From Oscillospiraceae bacterium (GTDB taxonomy: Bacteria; Bacillota; Clostridia; Oscillospirales; Acutalibacteraceae), in the NCBI GenBank assembly GCA_029007475.1, contig JAQXHW010000107.1, positions 1-10,724 of the forward strand: 10,724 bases of DNA, given 5' to 3'. How positions within the stretch are numbered: position 1 is the stretch's first letter; every line of letters begins with the position of its first letter. Below are positions 6,261 to 10,724 of the stretch, one piece after another. The notes beneath the pieces are model-generated. The model had not been told where the DNA came from, ran no database searches, and saw only the letters and a program-made list of their open reading frames with translations. The position numbers were made by a program, and so were the translations under genes.

Positions 6261-8306
6261 ATGTGCGGTATTTGCGGCTTCACAGGTCAAATCGTTGACC
6301 GAGACAAGGTTATCAAAAATATGACCGACGTCATCACCCACAGGGGTCCGGACTCCAGCGGCTTCTACCAGGATTCCCGCATCTCAATGGGCTTTCGGCG
6401 TCTTTCCATTATCGACATTGACGCAGGACATCAGCCTATCTACAACGAGGACAAGTCCTTAGTTCTCACCTTTAACGGCGAAATCTACAATTACAGGGAG
6501 CTTCGCGACCGGCTTATCGAATGCGGTCACGAATTTTACACCAACTCCGACAGCGAGGTTCTCATCCACGGCTTTGAAGAGTGGCACGAGGATTTACTCA
6601 TGAAGCTCCGCGGTATGTTCGGCTTCGCCATATATAACGTAAAGGACGGCTCCGTTTTTATTGCCCGCGACTTCTTCGGCATTAAGCCCATGCACTACAC
6701 CCTTGTTGACGGCGAAATCATCTACGGCTCAGAGATTAAGAGCATTTTAGAGCACCCAAAATACGAAAAACGCTTTAACTACCGCGCATTAGACACCTAT
6801 CTCTCTTTCCAGTATGCGGTTCCTCCCGAAACCTTCTTCGAGGACGTTTACTGTCTGCTGCCCGGCCATTTCCTATGGTATAAAAACGGCGAAGTCACCA
6901 CCGAGAGATACTTTGAAGCAAAGTTTAGACCCGACGAAAACCTCTCCGAGGAGGACGCAGTCAACAAAATTGAGTCTGCCTTCGAAAACTCCGTAAACGC
7001 TCACAAAATAGCCGACGTTGAGGTAGGCTGCTTCCTTTCCTCGGGCGTTGATTCAAGCTATGTTTCCACCTACTTTGCCGACCAAAAGACCTTTACCGTA
7101 GGCTTTGATTTCGGCGAAAAATATAACGAGATAAGCTGGGCAAAGCGCCTTTCCGAAAAGATTGGCGTTGACCACTACACGAAGCTCATAACAAGCGAGG
7201 AATTCTGGGACGCTGTGCCCAAGGTTCAGTATCACATGGACCAGCCCTTAGCCGACCCCTCATGCATCGCTCTCTACTTCGTTTCAAAGCTCGCCTCGGA
7301 GCACGTTAAGGTTGTTCTCTCGGGCGAGGGTGCAGACGAGCTTTTCGGCGGCTATCAGGTTTATCGCTCACCTATGAATCAGCGAATTTACCACGCTGTC
7401 TGCCCCTATCCTCTCAGAAAGCTCCTTAGAAAAATTGCTTTAAGACTCCCGGACATCAAGGGCAGAGATTACCTTATCCGCGCCTGTGACCCTCTTGAGG
7501 AGGACTTTATCGGAAACGCATTCCTCTACAACTACGAGCAGAAGTACGAGCTTCTTAAGGACCCCTCAATCGCAACTCGTCCTCAGGACCTTACCAAGCG
7601 TTTTTATAACCGCGCAAGAAAATACGACAAGGTCACAAAGATGCAGTATATCGACATAAACCTTTGGCTTGTGGGCGATATCTTACTTAAAGCCGACCGC
7701 ATGAGCATGGCAAACTCCCTGGAGCTTCGCGTTCCCTTCCTTGATAAAGAGGTCTGGAAGGTGGCTTCAACCATCCCCTCAAAGCTGAGAGTAAACCGCA
7801 AGAACACAAAGTATGCTCTCCGTCAGGCAGCCCTTCGCCATCTCCCCGAGGAAACCGCTCAGAAGGAGAAGTTAGGCTTCCCCGTACCCACAAGAGTATG
7901 GCTCAGAGACGAGAAGTTCTACAATATTGTTAAAGAGGAATTCAAATCCCCCACAGCTCAGAAATTCTTTAATATTGACGTTATCATGGATTGGCTTGAT
8001 GACCACTACGAGGGTCTTGCCGACACCTCGCGCAAGGTTTGGGCAATCTATGTTTTCCTTATTTGGTACAAACAGTACTTCGGCGAAGTAACCTCAGAGG
8101 AAATCACCGAGGATGTGCTCGGAGAGGTTGACAATATAGAGGATGTTGTCACCGCTGCGGGTGCAAGCGTCGGAACTACCAGCAAGGAACGGCTCAACGA
8201 GCTTTTCGGGCTTGCCTTTGACGATGAGGACGGCGCAGGAAAAGAGGAATTCTCCGTAAGAACTGCCGACGAAGAGCCTGAGAGCGACTCCGAAACAGAG
8301 GAATAA
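6261..8306 (+). CDS. asnB: Asparagine synthetase (glutamine-hydrolysing)
   Basis: This enzyme makes asparagine from aspartate, glutamine and ATP in the cytoplasm. It has two domains. The N-terminal class II glutaminase (about 2-190) starts MCGICG, with Cys2 the nucleophile after Met removal, and has RRLSIID (46-52), NGEIYNY (72-78) and SDSE (96-99). The C-terminal synthetase (about 230-605) has PP-loop SSGVDSS (260-266) and SGEGADELFGGY (354-365). A linking channel joins the two sites in known homologues. At 681 residues it is longer than E. coli AsnB (554) and B. subtilis AsnB (632). The extra part is an acidic tail from about 609 onward (EEITEDVLGEVDNIEDVV, FDDEDGAGKEEF, ending EPESDSETEE), which I do not recognise. 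The ATG at 6261 has AAAGGA upstream, and Cys2 fixes the start. Amidotransferases of this fold can act on other substrates (e.g. wall amidation), but all asparagine synthetase motifs are intact. Confidence 0.95.
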   Translation: MCGICGFTGQIVDRDKVIKNMTDVITHRGPDSSGFYQDSRISMGFRRLSIIDIDAGHQPIYNEDKSLVLTFNGEIYNYRELRDRLIECGHEFYTNSDSEVLIHGFEEWHEDLLMKLRGMFGFAIYNVKDGSVFIARDFFGIKPMHYTLVDGEIIYGSEIKSILEHPKYEKRFNYRALDTYLSFQYAVPPETFFEDVYCLLPGHFLWYKNGEVTTERYFEAKFRPDENLSEEDAVNKIESAFENSVNAHKIADVEVGCFLSSGVDSSYVSTYFADQKTFTVGFDFGEKYNEISWAKRLSEKIGVDHYTKLITSEEFWDAVPKVQYHMDQPLADPSCIALYFVSKLASEHVKVVLSGEGADELFGGYQVYRSPMNQRIYHAVCPYPLRKLLRKIALRLPDIKGRDYLIRACDPLEEDFIGNAFLYNYEQKYELLKDPSIATRPQDLTKRFYNRARKYDKVTKMQYIDINLWLVGDILLKADRMSMANSLELRVPFLDKEVWKVASTIPSKLRVNRKNTKYALRQAALRHLPEETAQKEKLGFPVPTRVWLRDEKFYNIVKEEFKSPTAQKFFNIDVIMDWLDDHYEGLADTSRKVWAIYVFLIWYKQYFGEVTSEEITEDVLGEVDNIEDVVTAAGASVGTTSKERLNELFGLAFDDEDGAGKEEFSVRTADEEPESDSETEE

Positions 8307-8324
8307 GCCTGCGCTTTAAGGCTT
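8305..8324 (+). terminator. Weak hairpin after asnB
   Basis: AAGCCT (8305-8310) pairs with AGGCTT (8319-8324) around an eight-base loop, starting at the asnB stop codon. Only a short T-run (8323-8325) follows, so termination would be partial at best. The remaining sequence up to 8412 has only a four-pair CGGC-TTTT-GCCG hairpin (8370-8381) and no clear promoter, so ribF may be read through from asnB. Confidence 0.3.
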
Positions 8325-8412
8325 TCAAGATGTATAAATCAGATTTCGTATCCTAAAATATATTACATTCGGCTTTTGCCGTATATCTTTGTCATGTGCT
8401 GCGTGACCTAAG

Positions 8413-9327
8413 GTGGTGAAACCCCTGAAAATCGAAAACTATCCCTTTCTGTCCGAAACCCCGACGGCGGTAGCCTTGGGCTTCTTTGACGGAGTTCACC
8501 TTGCCCACAGAGAGATTATCAAGGGTGCGGTTTCAGCCGAAAGCCGGGGGCTTACTCCCACGGTTTTCACCTTTAAGACCCTTGCTAAAAAAGCCCCCTC
8601 GGGAGAGCTTACAACCGAAAAGGAAAAAGCTGAAATCTTTGCCGCTTTGGGAGTCAAACAGCTTATTAAGGCAGATTTTGAGAGCGTGAAAAACCTCTCT
8701 CCCGAAGAATTTGTCAGAGATGTTTTGGCGGATTCGCTCAAAGCGAAAAAGGTTTTCTGCGGCTATAACTACCGCTTCGGCAAAAACGCAGAGGGCGATA
8801 TTTTCTCTCTTGCTCACCTCTGTCAAAAGTTAGATATAGAGGTTTTTGTCACCGAGGAAATGACCGAAAAGGGCGAGAAAATCTCCTCAACAGAGATAAA
8901 AAGTCTGCTCTCGGAAGGCTTCCCCAAAAAAGCCGAAAGGCTCCTCTGCGATAAGTATTCCTTTGAGGGCAGGGTTATCCACGGGGCAAAATTAGGCAGA
9001 AAATTAGGCACGCCTACCCTGAACATTGAAATTGACGAAAGAAAATTCTTACCCCGCTTCGGCGTCTATGCCGCAGAAGTTTTTATTGAGGGTAAAAAAC
9101 ATTCCGCCGTACTTAACTTAGGCAAAAAACCCACGGTAAAGGGGGACGAAAAAGTCACCCTTGAGGCTTATCTCTTGGAGGTATCGGGGGATTTCTACGG
9201 AGATTTCGCAAAGGTAAGGCTCGTGGAATTTTTAAGAGACGAGAAGAAGTTTGAGTCTCTGGAAGCTCTCAAAGCCGCCATTGAAAACGATATCTCAAAA
9301 GCAAGAGAGCTTTTGAAGCAAAAATGA
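8413..9327 (+). CDS. ribF: Bifunctional riboflavin kinase / FAD synthetase
   Basis: RibF phosphorylates riboflavin to FMN and then adenylates FMN to FAD, both with ATP, in the cytoplasm. Counting from the GTG at 8413, the product has 304 residues. The N-terminal nucleotidyltransferase domain (about 15-165) has GFFDGVHLAH (23-32, usual form GxFDGVHxGH, here Ala31 in place of Gly), GYNYRFGKNAEGD (117-129) and ISSTEIK (157-163). The C-terminal riboflavin kinase domain (about 183-303) has GRVIHGAKLGRKLGTPTLNI (186-205), NLGKKPTV (235-242) and LEAYLLEVSGDFYG (250-263). All expected parts are present. The start is uncertain: the only good ribosome binding site, AAGGTGGTG (8410-8418), overlaps the GTG codons at 8413 and 8416 but sits eight bases before an in-frame CTG at 8425. 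It is on the same strand as asnB, 106 bases downstream. No FMN riboswitch is visible in that gap. Confidence 0.93.
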   Translation: MVKPLKIENYPFLSETPTAVALGFFDGVHLAHREIIKGAVSAESRGLTPTVFTFKTLAKKAPSGELTTEKEKAEIFAALGVKQLIKADFESVKNLSPEEFVRDVLADSLKAKKVFCGYNYRFGKNAEGDIFSLAHLCQKLDIEVFVTEEMTEKGEKISSTEIKSLLSEGFPKKAERLLCDKYSFEGRVIHGAKLGRKLGTPTLNIEIDERKFLPRFGVYAAEVFIEGKKHSAVLNLGKKPTVKGDEKVTLEAYLLEVSGDFYGDFAKVRLVEFLRDEKKFESLEALKAAIENDISKARELLKQK

Positions 9328-9373
9328 AAAGCTAATACGAATCAAATATAATAAATATAAAAAAGTATAGCAA

Positions 9374-9402
9374 AAGGCTCGGAGTATTTCTCTCTGAGCC
9401 TT
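9374..9402. terminator. Shared bidirectional terminator
   Basis: AAGGCTCGGAG (9374-9384) pairs with CTCTGAGCCTT (9392-9402) with one G-T position and a seven-base loop. The right flank CTCTGTTTTCTT gives a U-rich tail for ribF transcripts. The left flank (A-run at 9359-9364, AAAA at 9372-9375) gives U-runs for the opposing gene. It lies between the convergent ends of ribF and the CpXC gene. Confidence 0.85.
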
Positions 9403-9480
9403 CTCTGTTTTCTTATTGCTTCGGGCATATTACCCTGCCTTTTAGGCGCCGATGTATCTTACCTCGCCGCCATAAGAGGC

Positions 9481-10155
9481 TTAGCTTAACTGCTTCATTC
9501 TCTTATAGCGATAGAGAACATTCTTTGACCACTCGCGGTCAATCTTCAAAAAGCCGGGGAGCTTCCTGTCCTTTATCGCCATTTCGCTGACAATTCTTAC
9601 CGCCTTGCCGTATATCTCAAGCCGTGCAGATTGGACGTAGGGCTCATGGTCCTTGCCTAAAAAGAAGGTAAAGCCCATGGTGTTTTTTTCGCGGTTATAC
9701 ATTGAGAGATAGCCCTCGGGAGCCTCCGAAAGCTCCTTCTTCTTGGCTACCATTTCGCTGATTACCAGCTTGGTAATCTCCACCGCCATATCGTCAAGTC
9801 CCGATTCAAAAATAAAAATCTTCTCCTTAAAGGAGCAAAAGTCGGGGGCAATTCTCTTTCTCACGCCTATAAGCCGTTCGTACTTCTGCTCAAGCTCAAC
9901 ATCCTCAAGCTGAAATCGGTCAACATCGGGGATAAGGTACACCATGAAGCGATTTTTCATATCATTATATAAAAGCGGATAGGTGAGCCTTGCCTCGTAG
10001 CCGCAGGCTGTACACCTAAACTTAAAGAGCTTTTCGTCAAGCACGTCCTCCCTGAGAATAGGCTCGTTGGTGGCGTTAATGCTCATGTAGAGCTTTGCGT
10101 CACTGCTCTCGGAGCACTTGGGACAGGGTATCTTTTTAACTACTACGTTTGCCAT
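9481..10155 (-). CDS. CpXC-domain protein
   Basis: The product has 224 residues. The N-terminal part holds two cysteine pairs, C11-P-K-C14 and C48-T-A-C51, followed by YPLLYNDMKNRFMVYLIPD (59-77). This is the signature of the CpXC domain, a presumed zinc-ribbon-like module of unknown function in Gram-positive bacteria. The rest (about 85-224) is charged and probably helical, with strands near 160-190. No membrane segment or signal peptide was seen, so it should be cytoplasmic. The longest frame starts at 10293, but that part lacks a ribosome binding site and overlaps the divergent promoters. The chosen ATG (10155-10153) has AAAGG about nine bases upstream and directly precedes the conserved domain. 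It has its own promoter (10199-10226), converges on ribF and diverges from the coiled-coil gene. The cellular role is unknown. Confidence 0.87.
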   Translation of the reverse strand: MANVVVKKIPCPKCSESSDAKLYMSINATNEPILREDVLDEKLFKFRCTACGYEARLTYPLLYNDMKNRFMVYLIPDVDRFQLEDVELEQKYERLIGVRKRIAPDFCSFKEKIFIFESGLDDMAVEITKLVISEMVAKKKELSEAPEGYLSMYNREKNTMGFTFFLGKDHEPYVQSARLEIYGKAVRIVSEMAIKDRKLPGFLKIDREWSKNVLYRYKRMKQLS

Positions 10156-10198
10156 ATTCTCAAACCTTTCCGAAACGATAATCGCTGATATACACATA

Positions 10199-10226
10199 AT
10201 TATATCATAGGGAGAGTTTTTAACAA
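10199..10226 (-). promoter_or_regulatory. Promoter of the CpXC gene
   Basis: On the minus strand, TTGTTA (10221-10226) and TATAAT (10199-10204) are 16 bases apart. TGA before the -10 makes it an extended -10. The start would be near 10192, giving a leader of about 37 bases to the ATG at 10155. Confidence 0.6.
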
Positions 10227-10246
10227 GAGTTTTTGCAAAATTTTTA

Positions 10247-10275
10247 TTGATTTTAGGCTTTGTTGATGTCATAAT
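10247..10275 (+). promoter_or_regulatory. Promoter of the coiled-coil gene
   Basis: TTGATT (10247-10252) and CATAAT (10270-10275) are 17 bases apart, with TGT directly before the -10 (extended -10). The start would be near 10282, 30 bases before the ATG at 10312. It is back-to-back with the CpXC promoter, about 20 bases between the two -35 boxes. Confidence 0.5.
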
Positions 10276-10311
10276 ATAGATATAGTATTTCACAGTAAAG
10301 GAGTTTCTACT

Positions 10312-10724
10312 ATGGGTAACAATACACAGGAAATCAACAACCTAAGCACGCTTTTCGCTGAGGCCTCTAAGGAGATTATTGAGAGAAGCCGAATTAAATC
10401 TCAGATGAGAAAGCTGAGAACAATTATGGAGTCTGATAAGAAGCGGCTCCAGGCAGCCTACGCAGAGCTTGGAAAAATCTTCTATGAGGGAACCGAGAAT
10501 AAAAACGCCGCAAGAGTAGAGGTTCTCAAGAAGCTCATTAAGCATCTGAACAGCAGAATTGAAAAGGCTGAAATCAGACTTGCCCAGCTCGAGGTTGCGC
10601 GTTCACTTGACGACTGCACACAGGCATTAAAGACCGAGCTTTCCTCAAAGCTCAGCACAGCAAAAGCCGCCACTGCGGGTATCGCCAAAGACCTTCAGGA
10701 AAAGGCAAAGAAAAAGGCAGACAG
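10312..10724 (+). CDS. Coiled-coil protein, partial (runs off the right edge)
   Basis: An ATG at 10312 with AAAGGAG (10297-10303) eight bases upstream opens a frame with no stop before the window end; 137 codons are visible. The product starts MGNNTQEINNLSTLF. It is then almost entirely charged helix: about 20-55 rich in Lys, Arg and Glu, a central AYAELGKIFYEG (49-60), and long helices to about 137 ending in KEKAKKKAD-type basic sequence (LQEKAKKKAD). No signal peptide or membrane segment is seen. The helix with 'ELGKxxYE' resembles Gram-positive small proteins that join a coiled coil to a C-terminal zinc ribbon or membrane segment, but the deciding C-terminal part lies outside the window. 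It is divergent from the CpXC gene, and the shared control region may link them. The function is not known. Confidence 0.85.
   Translation, partial: MGNNTQEINNLSTLFAEASKEIIERSRIKSQMRKLRTIMESDKKRLQAAYAELGKIFYEGTENKNAARVEVLKKLIKHLNSRIEKAEIRLAQLEVARSLDDCTQALKTELSSKLSTAKAATAGIAKDLQEKAKKKAD

Noticed and set aside
8307..8412. FMN riboswitch upstream of ribF
   Set aside because: The gap is 106 bases and shows none of the conserved RFN-element segments.
10156..10293. 46-residue N-terminal extension of the CpXC protein
   Set aside because: It overlaps both divergent promoters and the neighbour's control region and has no ribosome binding site.

Overview
The window looks like a chromosomal segment of a low-to-mid GC Gram-positive anaerobe. 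The 16S rRNA fragment (minus strand, left edge) has a V1-V3 pattern that resembles the Oscillospiraceae/Ruminococcaceae (clostridial cluster IV). The Firmicutes-type LexA box, strong AAGGAGG-type ribosome binding sites, a YabE-like 3D-domain wall protein and a CpXC protein all agree with that. The genus cannot be settled from the sequence alone. No phage, insertion sequence, CRISPR array, toxin or defence cassette was seen; this is largely housekeeping chromosome.

Layout, left to right. 1-544: the first third of a 16S rRNA gene, read leftward and cut by the window edge. 545-877: its leader, with two compact tetraloop hairpins, then a near-consensus promoter (TTGACT-17-TATAAT) with helically phased A-tracts upstream. 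1016-2215 (+): an unrecognised multi-pass membrane protein with a long Ala/Pro/Glu tail. 2312-2845 (-): an unrecognised lipoprotein. 2967-3683 (+): a TtcA-family PP-loop tRNA sulfur-transfer enzyme. 3744-4946 (-): a secreted DUF348/G5/3D-domain cell-wall protein. 5312-5905 (-): LexA, with a LexA box over its own -35. 6261-8306 (+): a glutamine-dependent asparagine synthetase with an unusual acidic C-terminal tail. 8413-9327 (+): RibF, the bifunctional riboflavin kinase/FAD synthetase. 9481-10155 (-): a CpXC-domain protein. 10312 to the right edge (+): the start of a coiled-coil protein.

Organisation. Most genes appear to be single transcription units with their own sigma-A-type promoter. Genes alternate in strand, giving four divergent intergenic regions (16S/membrane protein, lipoprotein/TtcA, lexA/asnB, CpXC/coiled-coil). 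Three convergent pairs each share one hairpin, flanked by A-runs on the left and T-rich sequence on the right, which probably ends transcription from both sides. Only asnB and ribF run in the same direction, 106 bases apart. The genes do not form one pathway: they cover translation (rRNA, tRNA thiolation), envelope (lipoprotein, 3D protein, membrane protein), DNA-damage control (LexA) and basic metabolism (Asn, FMN/FAD).

Several start codons were moved inward from the longest open frame, because the longer starts lack a ribosome binding site or fall inside a promoter. The points most worth a second look are the curved rRNA promoter region, the acidic AsnB tail, the possible CTG start of ribF, the overlapping divergent promoters near 2908-2947, and the two unrecognised envelope proteins.
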